Of a stretch of DNA of 12,675 nt, positions 1 to 7,266 are shown in pieces. Position 1 is the first letter of the stretch, and the number at the start of each line of letters is the position of its first letter. Made by a program: the position numbers and the translations under genes. The notes beneath the pieces are model-generated. The model was not told where the DNA came from, made no database searches, and saw nothing but the letters and a program-made list of their open reading frames with translations. The DNA is from Gammaproteobacteria bacterium (GTDB taxonomy: Bacteria > Pseudomonadota > Gammaproteobacteria > Steroidobacterales > Steroidobacteraceae), in NCBI GenBank assembly GCA_030039615.1, contig JASHVF010000128.1:1-12675 (forward strand), read 5' to 3'.

Positions 1-980
1 CGCTTCAGCGCCTTGGTGGGGCGCTCACCCGAGCGCGCCACGCGCTTCGGCCGGATGAAGCTGTAGTACTCGTTCTCGATCTGCAGGATGTTGGCATTCA
101 GCTGGCGCCACTCGCCGTTCACCTCGACGCCGAGCGCCTCGTACGGAGGGTAGGGCACGGTGATCGCGCGCTGCAGGTCGCGTACGTACTCCTCGAGGCT
201 GTTCACCGACACCGTGAGGCCGGCCTGGTTGCGGTTGCGGTAGCCGACGTCGCTCATGCGCAGGCTGGTCGCGTAGGGCTCGTAGGCGGTCCCGGGCGCG
301 AAGTCCTGAAGCTGCACGTCGCGTCCCTTGAGGAACGACTTGCATACGACCGGGGAGACGCCGAACAGGTACAGCACCAGCCAGCCGTGGCGGTGGTAGT
401 TGCGCAGCAGGTCGAAATAGCTCGCCGAGACGAACTGCGCGCCGTGGGTGCGCGAGCCGCTGAGCGCCGCGTAGGCCTCCCAGAAGGGCAGCGGGAAGGA
501 GTAGTTGAAGTGCACGCCCGAGATCGCCTGCATCATGCGCCCGTAACGCAGTCCCAGGCCGTTGCGGTACACGGTCTTCATGCGGCCGACGTGCGAGCTG
601 CCGTACTGCGCGAGCGGTATGTCCGCGTCGCCCTCGATCGCGCACGGCATGCTGGTCGCCCACAGGAGCTCATCGCCCAGGTGGCGGTATACGAACTGAT
701 GCAGGTCGAGCAGGTACTGCAGCAGCTCCCAGCTGTGGGTGAAGGCGGGCGTGACCAGCTCGATCAGCGACTCGGAGAAGTCGGTGGTGATGTGCTCGCT
801 GGTGAGCGCCGAGCCGAGCGCCGCCGGGTGCGGCGTGTGCACCAGCCGCCCGCGCGGCGAGACGCGCAGCGATTCCTTCTCCACCCCCTTGGCTCCGCCC
901 TGCAGGATCTGCGGCTCGCCGCTGTTGACGAGAGCGCCGAGGCGTCGCTCGAAGACGCGATCGATGGCCGCGCTGCTCAT
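1..980 (-). CDS. gshA: Glutamate-cysteine ligase (gamma-glutamylcysteine synthetase), C-terminus cut by window edge
   Basis: First enzyme of glutathione synthesis: ATP-dependent joining of glutamate and cysteine in the cytoplasm. About 326 residues are visible, reading leftward from ATG at 980-978; the frame stays open to position 1, so the rest of the protein (the family is roughly 520 residues) lies outside. Signatures of the proteobacterial GshA family are clear: KGVEKESLRV near residue 31, HPAALGSALTSEHITTDFSE, SMPCAIEGDADIPLAQYG, YGRMMQAISGVHFNYS, GWLVLYLFGVSPVVCKSFL, YATSLRMSDVGY and LQIENEYYSFIRPKR. These align well, from memory, with E. coli GshA. The start is supported by a GAGGA Shine-Dalgarno a few bases upstream (cgaggaccc-ATG). 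It begins 18 nt after the DUF962 gene stop and is the last visible gene of the minus-strand run. No broken motif is seen in the visible part. Confidence 0.95.
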   Translation of the reverse strand, partial: MSSAAIDRVFERRLGALVNSGEPQILQGGAKGVEKESLRVSPRGRLVHTPHPAALGSALTSEHITTDFSESLIELVTPAFTHSWELLQYLLDLHQFVYRHLGDELLWATSMPCAIEGDADIPLAQYGSSHVGRMKTVYRNGLGLRYGRMMQAISGVHFNYSFPLPFWEAYAALSGSRTHGAQFVSASYFDLLRNYHRHGWLVLYLFGVSPVVCKSFLKGRDVQLQDFAPGTAYEPYATSLRMSDVGYRNRNQAGLTVSVNSLEEYVRDLQRAITVPYPPYEALGVEVNGEWRQLNANILQIENEYYSFIRPKRVARSGERPTKALK

Positions 981-998
981 GGGTCCTCGTTCGGGCCG

Positions 999-1325
999 CT
1001 ACCAGCGGATGCGGCCCGTGAGCACCTCGTAGGCCATGCGGAAGTCGCCGCGCAGGCTGTAGAGCGGGTGGGTGAAGGTCGCCGGGCGGTTGCGCTCGAA
1101 GAAGAAGTGACCCACCCACGCAAACGCGTAGCCGGCCAGCGGAACCGCCCACAGGAGCGCGAGGCGCCCGCTCGCGAGCGCCGCGGCCGCGAGCGTCAGC
1201 GCGAGCAGCGTCCCGGTCACGTGCAGCCGGCGGGAGGTGCGGTTCTTATGCTCGCCGAGATAGAACGGGTAGAACTCGCGAAAGCTCGCGAAGCCCGCCG
1301 CGCCCCCTTGCTGGTGGTCCCCCAT
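999..1325 (-). CDS. DUF962 / Mpo1-like small membrane protein
   Basis: A 108-residue protein with the DUF962 (Mpo1/YGL010w-like) pattern. It has an N-terminal segment FREFYPFYLGEHKN with H26, then RRLHVTGT with H35, two hydrophobic stretches at about residues 38-50 and 55-73, and a C-terminal GHFFFERNRPATFTHPLYSLRGDF block with H73 and H86. The yeast member Mpo1 is an iron-dependent dioxygenase in phytosphingosine alpha-oxidation. The bacterial substrate is not known to me, so only the fold and the conserved histidines are claimed. The ATG at 1325 lies 5 nt past the stop of the upstream Sel1/TonB gene with no obvious Shine-Dalgarno, so translation is probably coupled. The tail of the protein matches the usual family ending, so it looks intact. 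A role in lipid or fatty-acid alpha-oxidation is inference from the yeast homologue. Confidence 0.85.
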   Translation of the reverse strand: MGDHQQGGAAGFASFREFYPFYLGEHKNRTSRRLHVTGTLLALTLAAAALASGRLALLWAVPLAGYAFAWVGHFFFERNRPATFTHPLYSLRGDFRMAYEVLTGRIRW

Positions 1326-1330
1326 GCGCG

Positions 1331-2692
1331 TCAGCCCGCGAACAGGTCCCCCTGCCAGGCCTTGCCGTGCTTGTAGGACGTGAGCCGCTCGTCCATGGCG
1401 CGCACGTTCCAGCCAAGCTCGCGGGCTTTCTTGAGCGCGGTCTCCTGCTGCGCGACCGCCGCGCTGAAGTCGCCGGCGGCGGCGGCCGCGGCGGCCACGG
1501 CCTCGAACATCTGCGGGTCGGAGCGGATGTCGCCGGCGGCGAGCCTGGCGGCGATCTGCTGGGCGGTCGCGGGATCGCGCAGCGCCGCGATCGGCGAGGC
1601 GGCGAGCAGCGCCACCACGTGCTTCCTGACGTAGTAGCTGTCGGAGACGGCGGCGCTCTCGAGCAGTGCGCGCGCCTCACGCAGCTGCTGCTCGCCCGGA
1701 TCGGCGCCGAGGAGATCTTTCGCCAGTGCGAGCTGCGCGGCCGCATCGCCGCCCGCAGCCGCGGGCGCCAGCCACGCCGCCCCGCTCGTCTGCGGGTGAC
1801 AGACCTCGACGGACTGAAGCTGCGCGGCGAGCCAGTACTGCGCCTGTGGATTGCCATCGCGCGCCGCCTCGATCAAAAGCTGCGTGCCGCGCGCGGCTCC
1901 CAGGCCGATTGCCGGATCGGCGGTCGCCGCCAGCCCGACCAGATACTCGGCGGCCGCATCGCCGGCGTCCGCCGCGCCGCGCGCCTCCCTGTAGGTAGCG
2001 CTGCTCCAGAGCGGCTCGGCGCCGGGGACGTTGAAGGACTGGCGTACCTCCATGCGCGATTCCACCGGCGTGCCGTTGCGGGTCGCGGGTGTGAAGCGCG
2101 AGTGCAGCCACGCTTCGATGGCCGCGGCCGCAAACGCCGGGTCGGGGGCGCTGAAGAGAATCTCGGGATCGCGCGGGCGGCCGTCGGCCCCCACCGTGAG
2201 CTCGCCGATCACCAGCCCGTTGCGCGGCTTGTCCGGCGAGGGGTAATCCGGCAGCGGGGCTGAGCTCATCGCCGCAGGAACGCGCCCGCGGCAGTTGAGG
2301 TCCGGATCGACGATGCCGCGCGAGCGCAGCGCCTCGCGACCGTAATGCGCCACGATGCCGGCGGCGGCATCCAGCTCAGCGCGCGACAACGAGCCCTGCA
2401 CGGCCGCCACCCGGCCGCCGACCAGCTGCTGGCAGCCATTGTCGGCGGCCGCCTTCAGCCAGCCGACTCCGGCGCCGACGTCCTTCGCCCCGCCTTGCCC
2501 CTGCAGCAGCATGACGCCGAGGTTGAACTGCGAGGAGCAGTCACCGAGCTCGGCCATCGCATTGAACTGGCGGCGCGCGCTGTCGTAGCGCGCGGCCTGG
2601 TAATCGGCGAGCGCCGCGTGGAAGTCGGCGCGGGCGGCGGCGCTGGCCAGCGCCACCACGGCGAGCGCCGTGCAGCGAATGCTCCGGTTCAT
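1331..2692 (-). CDS. Periplasmic Sel1/TPR-repeat protein with an internal TonB C-terminal domain
   Basis: A 453-residue protein. The N-terminus (MNRSIRCTALAVVALASAAARADF) looks like a cleavable signal peptide ending near ARA-D22/23, so the protein should be periplasmic. Residues about 25-90 contain Sel1-like helical repeats (YDSARRQFNAMAELGD, FNLGVMLLQGQG, GVGWLKAAADNG). Residues about 150-222 match a TonB C-terminal domain (GLVIGELTVGADGRPRDPEI, then AAIEAWLHSRFTPATRNGTPV). Residues about 232-345 return to Sel1-like repeats (YLVGLAA, LLIEAARDGNPQAQYWLA, AWLAPAAAGGDAAAQLALA), and about 370-445 form a TPR-like helical end. ATG 2692 is preferred over upstream starts because TGAGGA at 2705-2700 sits 7 nt ahead and the residues beyond it look non-coding. 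That Shine-Dalgarno contains the thiolase stop, implying coupling. The protein lacks the membrane anchor and proline-rich spacer of classical TonB, so an adaptor or peptidoglycan/outer-membrane role is possible but unproven. Confidence 0.85.
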   Translation of the reverse strand: MNRSIRCTALAVVALASAAARADFHAALADYQAARYDSARRQFNAMAELGDCSSQFNLGVMLLQGQGGAKDVGAGVGWLKAAADNGCQQLVGGRVAAVQGSLSRAELDAAAGIVAHYGREALRSRGIVDPDLNCRGRVPAAMSSAPLPDYPSPDKPRNGLVIGELTVGADGRPRDPEILFSAPDPAFAAAAIEAWLHSRFTPATRNGTPVESRMEVRQSFNVPGAEPLWSSATYREARGAADAGDAAAEYLVGLAATADPAIGLGAARGTQLLIEAARDGNPQAQYWLAAQLQSVEVCHPQTSGAAWLAPAAAGGDAAAQLALAKDLLGADPGEQQLREARALLESAAVSDSYYVRKHVVALLAASPIAALRDPATAQQIAARLAAGDIRSDPQMFEAVAAAAAAAGDFSAAVAQQETALKKARELGWNVRAMDERLTSYKHGKAWQGDLFAG

Positions 2693-2702
2693 GCGTTTAT
2701 CC

Positions 2703-3986
2703 TCAGCGCTCGACGATCGCCGTGACTCCCATGCCGCCGGCAGTGCACACCGACATGAGCCCGCGCCTGGCGGCCTGGTTCCCGGCGATGAGCTTCGCGA
2801 GCGTCGGCAGTATGCGCGTTCCCGTCGCCGCGAACGGGTGGCCGAGCGCCACACTGCCGCCCTTGACGTTGAGTTTCGTCCGGTCGATGGCACCGAGGGG
2901 CCCGGGAAGCCCGAGCACGTCGCGACAGTACTCCGGGGTCTCCCAGGCCTTGAGCGTGCACAGCACCTGCGCGGCGAAGGCCTCGTGGAGCTCGTAATAG
3001 TCGAAATCCTGGAGCGTCACGCCGGCATCGCGCAGCATCGCCGGCACCGCGTACGCGGGCGCCATCAGCAGCCCCTCCCTGCCGCTTACGTAATCGACCG
3101 CCCACACCTTGCCGTAGGTGAGATAGGCGAGCACCGGGAGCCTGCGTTTGGCGGCCCACTCGGGCGTGGCGAGCAGCACCGCGCTCGCGCCGTCGGTGAG
3201 CGGCGTCGAATTGCCGGCGGTCAGCGTGCCGTCGGCGGCGAAGCTCGGCTTGAGCTTCCCGAGCTTCTCGACGCTGGTGTCGGCGCGCACGTTGCTGTCG
3301 GTCTTGAGGCCCAGGTACGGCACCACCAGATCGTCGTAGAAGCCCTCTTTCCAGGCGGCCGCCGCCTTCACGTGGCTCTCGTAGGCGAGCTCGTCCTGCG
3401 CGGCGCGCGTGATCTGCCAGCGCCTGGCCATGAGCTCGCAGCTCTGTCCCATCGACAGTCCCGTGCGCGGCTCGACCACCGCGGGCAGCACCGGCCTGAA
3501 GTCCCTGGGCCGCAGGCCGAAGAAGGGCTTCAAACGCTGCCAGGCGCTCCTGCCCCGATAGCTCGCGAGCAGCAGCTGCTGGTAGGAGCGCGGGTAGACG
3601 ATCGGCGCGTCGCTGATCGAATCGGTGCCGCCGGCGATGCCGGCATCGATCTGGCCGAGCGCGATCTTGTTGCCGATGGCGATCGCCGCCTCGAGGCTGG
3701 TGCCGCAGGCACGCTGCAGGTCGAGGCCCGGTGTCTGCGGGTCGAGGCCCACCGACAGCACGGTCTCGCGCGTCAGGTTGTAGTCCTTGGAGTGCTTGAT
3801 GACCGCGCCCGCGGCCACGTCGCCCAAGCGCTCGCCCTCGAGCTTGAAGCGCTCGACCACGGCGCGAAACGCGGCCGTGAGCAGCTCCTGGTTGCTTGAG
3901 GTCGCGTAGACCGTATACGAACGGGCGAAGGGGATGCGCACGCCGCCGACGATGGCGACACGCCTGGCTGCTTGACCGACGAGCAT
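2703..3986 (-). CDS. fadI: Acetyl-CoA C-acyltransferase, FadI-type thiolase
   Basis: Thiolase of 427 residues, likely cleaving 3-ketoacyl-CoA to acetyl-CoA and a shortened acyl-CoA in fatty-acid beta-oxidation, or the reverse. Catalytic features are complete: nucleophile C94 in QRACGTSLEA, HEAFAAQ with H334, GHPFAATGTR with H383, and C414 in SVCTAGGMG. The HEAF form, instead of the NEAF common in FadA and biosynthetic thiolases, and the GHPFAATG block place it with the FadI / trifunctional-beta group. The ATG at 3986 has a strong Shine-Dalgarno (GGGAGGTG, about 4 nt upstream). No FadJ-type multifunctional partner is in the window, so the usual fadIJ pairing is not seen here and the symbol denotes family rather than proven orthology. 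It heads the minus-strand run and diverges from the dienelactone hydrolase gene. Confidence 0.9.
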   Translation of the reverse strand: MLVGQAARRVAIVGGVRIPFARSYTVYATSSNQELLTAAFRAVVERFKLEGERLGDVAAGAVIKHSKDYNLTRETVLSVGLDPQTPGLDLQRACGTSLEAAIAIGNKIALGQIDAGIAGGTDSISDAPIVYPRSYQQLLLASYRGRSAWQRLKPFFGLRPRDFRPVLPAVVEPRTGLSMGQSCELMARRWQITRAAQDELAYESHVKAAAAWKEGFYDDLVVPYLGLKTDSNVRADTSVEKLGKLKPSFAADGTLTAGNSTPLTDGASAVLLATPEWAAKRRLPVLAYLTYGKVWAVDYVSGREGLLMAPAYAVPAMLRDAGVTLQDFDYYELHEAFAAQVLCTLKAWETPEYCRDVLGLPGPLGAIDRTKLNVKGGSVALGHPFAATGTRILPTLAKLIAGNQAARRGLMSVCTAGGMGVTAIVER

Positions 3987-4051
3987 GACACCTCCCGGAG
4001 GCGCGGCAGGTTAGAATGCCATGGTCCAACAGGCGTTGCCATTCGGATCCC
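3987..4051. promoter_or_regulatory. Divergent intergenic region between thiolase and DLH genes
   Basis: This 65-nt gap must hold the start signals of both divergent genes. On the minus strand it carries the thiolase Shine-Dalgarno, which is part of a CTCC-C-GGAG imperfect palindrome at 3992-4000. On the plus strand TAGAAT at 4012-4017 resembles a sigma-70 -10 box. No well-spaced -35 was found: ATGACA at 3985-3990 is 21 nt away, too far. The promoter call is therefore tentative. Confidence 0.3.
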
Positions 4052-4732
4052 ATGGGCGAGTTCACCACCATCATGGCCCGCGACGGTCACGAGTTTCAGG
4101 CGTGGCTCGCCGCACCCCCCGGCCGCGCGCGCGGCGCGCTCGTGGTGGTACAGGAGATCTTCGGGGTCAACGGCCACATCCGCGCGGTGACCGACGGCTT
4201 CGCCGCCGCCGGCTACACGGCGATCGCCCCGGCGCTGTTCGACCGGGTGCGGCGCGGGATCGAGCTCGGCTACGGCGCTGCGGACCAGCAGCAGGGCGTC
4301 GGCTACCGCAAGCAGATCACGAACGAGACCGCCTTGAAGGACATCGCGGCCGCGGCGGCGGTGGTGAAGCATTCCGGGCGCACCGGAGTGGTGGGCTATT
4401 GCTGGGGCGGAAGTCTCGCCTACCTCGCCGCCTGCGAGCTGCCGCTCGCGGCGGCGGCGGTCTACTACGGCAGGGTCGGCGACTACCTCGAGCGCAAGCC
4501 CCGCTGCCCGGTCGTGTATCACTACGGCAGCGCCGATCACGGCATTCCCTTGAGCGAGGTCGAGCGCATCCGCGCGGCGCAGCCGGCGGCTCCCGTGTAC
4601 GTCTACGAAGGCGCCGGCCACGGCTTCAACTGCGATCAGCGCGACAGCTACGATGCCTCCGCCGCGGCGCTGGCGCGCACCCGCACCCTCGATTTCTTCG
4701 CCCGCTACGTCGCCGGCTCGCAGCCGGCCTAA
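4052..4732 (+). CDS. Dienelactone hydrolase family protein (alpha/beta hydrolase)
   Basis: A 226-residue cytoplasmic alpha/beta hydrolase of the dienelactone hydrolase family, which opens lactone or ester bonds by a Cys-Asp-His triad. Visible elements are the QEIFGVN block with E35 (equivalent to the conserved oxyanion-side glutamate), nucleophile C117 in GYCWGGS, D162 in GSADHGIP and H190 in GAGHGF. Length is normal for the family (about 220-240). I chose ATG 4052 (MGEFTTIMARDGHEFQ), which matches how relatives begin. An in-frame ATG at 4016 adds 12 residues of unconserved look and overlaps a -10-like TAGAAT, although a GCAGG precedes it. The substrate is unknown; nothing nearby shows a chlorocatechol pathway, so a general carboxyl-ester or lactone hydrolase is the safer reading. 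gabD follows after 10 nt. Confidence 0.88.
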   Translation: MGEFTTIMARDGHEFQAWLAAPPGRARGALVVVQEIFGVNGHIRAVTDGFAAAGYTAIAPALFDRVRRGIELGYGAADQQQGVGYRKQITNETALKDIAAAAAVVKHSGRTGVVGYCWGGSLAYLAACELPLAAAAVYYGRVGDYLERKPRCPVVYHYGSADHGIPLSEVERIRAAQPAAPVYVYEGAGHGFNCDQRDSYDASAAALARTRTLDFFARYVAGSQPA

Positions 4733-4742
4733 GAGCACCACC

Positions 4743-6191
4743 ATGAAACTTCGCGATCCCGAACTCCTGCAGACCCGCGCTTTCGTCGCTGGCAGATGGG
4801 AGGATGCCGCAAACGGCGCCAGCATCGAGGTGTTGAACCCCGCCACCCGCGAGCCGCTCGGTACGGTGCCGGAGATGGGCGCCGCGGAGACGCGCCGCGC
4901 CATCGCCGCCGCCGCCGAGGCCTTCCCGGCGTGGGCGGCCCGCACCGCGCGCGACCGGGCCGCGATCCTGCGCCGCTGGTACGACCTCATGATGGCGAAC
5001 CAGGAGGATCTCGCGACGCTCATGACCGCCGAGCAGGGCAAGCCGCTCGCCGAGTCGAGGGGCGAGATCGGCTACGCGGCGTCCTTCATCGAGTGGTTCG
5101 CCGAGGAAGGCAAGCGCCTCTACGGCGACCTCATCCCGGGGCACCAGACGGACAAGCGCATCATGGTGCTGCGCCAGCCCATCGGCGTAGTGGCGTGCAT
5201 CACCCCGTGGAATTTCCCCGCGGCCATGATCACGCGCAAGGTCGGCCCGGCGCTCGCCGCCGGCTGCACCGCGGTGGTGAAGCCGGCGCACCAGACCCCC
5301 TACTCGGCGCTGGCGCTCGCGGTGCTCGCGACGCGTGCGGGCCTGCCGGCGGGCGCGCTCAACATCGTCACCGGGGATGCGGTCGCCATCGGCGGCGAGA
5401 TGACGTCCAACCCGACGGTGCGCAAGTTGAGCTTCACCGGCTCCACCGCCATCGGCAAGAAGCTCATGGCGCAGTGCTCGGGCACGGTGAAGAAGCTCTC
5501 GCTCGAGCTCGGTGGCAACGCCCCCTTCATCGTATTCGACGATGCGGACCTCGATGCGGCGGTCGCCGGTGCGATCGCCAGCAAGTACCGCAACACCGGC
5601 CAGACCTGCGTGTGCGCCAACCGCCTGCTGGTGCACGCGCCGGTGTACGAGGAGTTCACGCGCAAACTCAGCCACGCGGTGGCGCAGCTGCGCGTCGGCG
5701 ATGGCCTCAAGGGGCCGACCGATCAGGGGCCGCTCATCGACGCCAGGGCGCTCGCCAAGGTCGAGGAGCACATCGCGGACGCGGTGGCGAAGGGCGCGCG
5801 CATCGCCGCGGGCGGCAAGCGTCACTCCCTCGGCGGCACCTTCTTTCAGCCGACCGTGCTCACCGACGTGACCCCCGCGATGAAAGTGGCGCGCGAGGAG
5901 ACCTTCGGGCCGGTGGCGCCGCTGTTTCGCTTCGCGAGCGAGGCGGAGGCGGTGCGCATGGCGAACGACACCGAGTTTGGTCTCGCGGCCTACTTCTATA
6001 CGCGCGACCTGTCGCGCTCGTGGCGGGTCGCCGAAGCGCTCGAATACGGCATCGTCGGCCTCAACACCGGCATCATCTCGACCGAGGTGGCGCCGTTCGG
6101 CGGAGTGAAGGAGTCGGGCATCGGCCGCGAAGGCTCGCGCTACGGCATCCTCGACTACACCGAGCTCAAGTACCTGTGCGTCGGCGTCTGA
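4743..6191 (+). CDS. gabD: Succinate-semialdehyde dehydrogenase, GabD type
   Basis: An aldehyde dehydrogenase of 482 residues, the same length as E. coli GabD as I recall it. It is expected to oxidise succinate semialdehyde to succinate with NAD(P)+, in GABA or 4-hydroxybutyrate breakdown. It matches GabD along its length: MKLRDPELL start, ASFIEWFAEEGKRLYGD, ITPWNFPAAMITRK, LSFTGSTAIGKKLM, general-base E255 in LELGGNAPF, nucleophile C289 in NTGQTCVCANR, EETFGPVAPLFRF, INTGIIS-like LNTGIIS and SRYGILDYTELKYLCVG. A second cysteine, C291, forms the C-x-C arrangement present in GabD and used as a redox switch in human SSADH. The start at 4743 fits the conserved N-terminus; the Shine-Dalgarno is weak (AAGAG). 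It lies 10 nt after the DLH stop and 4 nt before hemH, so co-transcription is likely. No gabT was seen. Confidence 0.93.
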   Translation: MKLRDPELLQTRAFVAGRWEDAANGASIEVLNPATREPLGTVPEMGAAETRRAIAAAAEAFPAWAARTARDRAAILRRWYDLMMANQEDLATLMTAEQGKPLAESRGEIGYAASFIEWFAEEGKRLYGDLIPGHQTDKRIMVLRQPIGVVACITPWNFPAAMITRKVGPALAAGCTAVVKPAHQTPYSALALAVLATRAGLPAGALNIVTGDAVAIGGEMTSNPTVRKLSFTGSTAIGKKLMAQCSGTVKKLSLELGGNAPFIVFDDADLDAAVAGAIASKYRNTGQTCVCANRLLVHAPVYEEFTRKLSHAVAQLRVGDGLKGPTDQGPLIDARALAKVEEHIADAVAKGARIAAGGKRHSLGGTFFQPTVLTDVTPAMKVAREETFGPVAPLFRFASEAEAVRMANDTEFGLAAYFYTRDLSRSWRVAEALEYGIVGLNTGIISTEVAPFGGVKESGIGREGSRYGILDYTELKYLCVGV

Positions 6192-6195
6192 GCCG

Positions 6196-7266
6196 ATGCG
6201 CTACGTAAGCTCGCCCGACTTCCAGCACGACAGCGCCGAGCGCATCGGCATCCTGGTGGTGAACTCCGGCACCCCGGAGGCCGCGACGCCGGGTGCGGTG
6301 CGGCGCTTCCTGCGCCGCTTCCTCTCCGATCCGCGGGTGGTCGAGCTGCCGCGTGCGCTGTGGCTGCCGCTGCTCTACGGGCTGGTGCTGCCGCTGCGGC
6401 CGGCGCGCGTCGCGCGCAAGTACCGCATGATCTGGAGCGAGGCGGGCTCGCCGCTGCGCGACCTGTCGGAGCAGCTGCGCAGCGCGCTCACCGCTACGCT
6501 CGCGCAGCACGTGCTGGCGCCGCTCTCGCTCGAGCTCGGGATGCTCTACAGCCCGCCCTCGGTGCGCGAGGCGCTCGGCCGGCTGCGCGCCTCCGGCGCA
6601 CAGCGCATTCTCGTGGTGCCGCTCTTTCCGCAGTACTGCGGCGCCACCACCGGAGCGGTCTACGACCAGGTGAGCGCGGAGCTCACGAGCTGGCGCTGGC
6701 TGCCGGAGCTGCGCATGATCGCCGAGTACCACGATCACCCCGGCTACATCGAGGCGCTGCGCGCGAGCGTGAGTGCGCACTGGAGCCGCGTCGGGCGCAC
6801 GCCGCACCTGCTGATGTCGTTCCACGGCATCCCGGAGCGCTACTTCCGTCAGGGCGACCCCTACTTCTGCAAGTGCCAGAAGACGGCGCGGCTGCTCGCC
6901 GATGAGCTGATGCTGCGCGACAGCGAATGGAGCAGCACCTTCCAGTCGCGCTTCGGCCCGAGCGGCTGGCTCAAGCCCTACACCAGCGAGGTGCTCGCGG
7001 CACTCCCGGCACGCGGGGTGCGCGCCGTCACGGTCGTGTGTCCGGGCTTCGCGGTCGACTGCCTCGAGACGCTCGAGGAGATCGCCATCCAGAACCGCGC
7101 GCGGTTCCTGCGCGCCGGCGGCGAGCGTTTCGAGTACGTGCCGGCCCTCAACGCGGGGCCCGCGCACGCGCAGTTCCTCACCGATCTCATCGTCGAGCAC
7201 TGCCAGGGCTGGACGCACCTCGAGCACGGGCGGGCGCCGAGCGCGGCGCGTGGTGCCTCGGCCTGA
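6196..7266 (+). CDS. hemH: Ferrochelatase
   Basis: Last step of protoheme synthesis: insertion of ferrous iron into protoporphyrin IX, on the cytoplasmic side of the membrane. The protein has 356 residues, usual for proteobacterial HemH. Diagnostic blocks are GILVVNSGTPEA at the start, VVPLFPQYCGATTGAVYD, MSFHGIPERYFRQGDPY with metal-site H210, FQSRFGPSGWLKPYT, and CPGFAVDCLETLEEI carrying E291 and E295 at the positions of the conserved acidic residues of human ferrochelatase. Cysteines 225 and 227 (YFCKCQKTA) form the pair common in proteobacterial enzymes; whether they bind a cluster cannot be judged here. The gene starts 4 nt after gabD with no distinct Shine-Dalgarno, and its stop overlaps the next start as TGATG. 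A tail of about 20 residues after HCQGW is alanine-rich and probably unstructured. Confidence 0.95.
   Translation: MRYVSSPDFQHDSAERIGILVVNSGTPEAATPGAVRRFLRRFLSDPRVVELPRALWLPLLYGLVLPLRPARVARKYRMIWSEAGSPLRDLSEQLRSALTATLAQHVLAPLSLELGMLYSPPSVREALGRLRASGAQRILVVPLFPQYCGATTGAVYDQVSAELTSWRWLPELRMIAEYHDHPGYIEALRASVSAHWSRVGRTPHLLMSFHGIPERYFRQGDPYFCKCQKTARLLADELMLRDSEWSSTFQSRFGPSGWLKPYTSEVLAALPARGVRAVTVVCPGFAVDCLETLEEIAIQNRARFLRAGGERFEYVPALNAGPAHAQFLTDLIVEHCQGWTHLEHGRAPSAARGASA

Noticed and set aside
387..1376. A 329-codon plus-strand frame over gshA and DUF962
   Set aside because: It is antisense to two recognised genes and shows no family resemblance.
2670..3899. A 409-codon plus-strand frame opposite the thiolase
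   Set aside because: It is antisense to an intact thiolase with all catalytic residues; its composition is that of a GC-bias shadow.
3972..4017. TTGACC (3972) paired with TAGAAT (4012) as a sigma-70 promoter
   Set aside because: The spacing is 34 nt, twice the usual 17, so the pair cannot form a standard promoter.
4626..5825. A 399-codon minus-strand frame opposite gabD
   Set aside because: It is the reverse-strand shadow of gabD, rich in R, A and H, with no motif.
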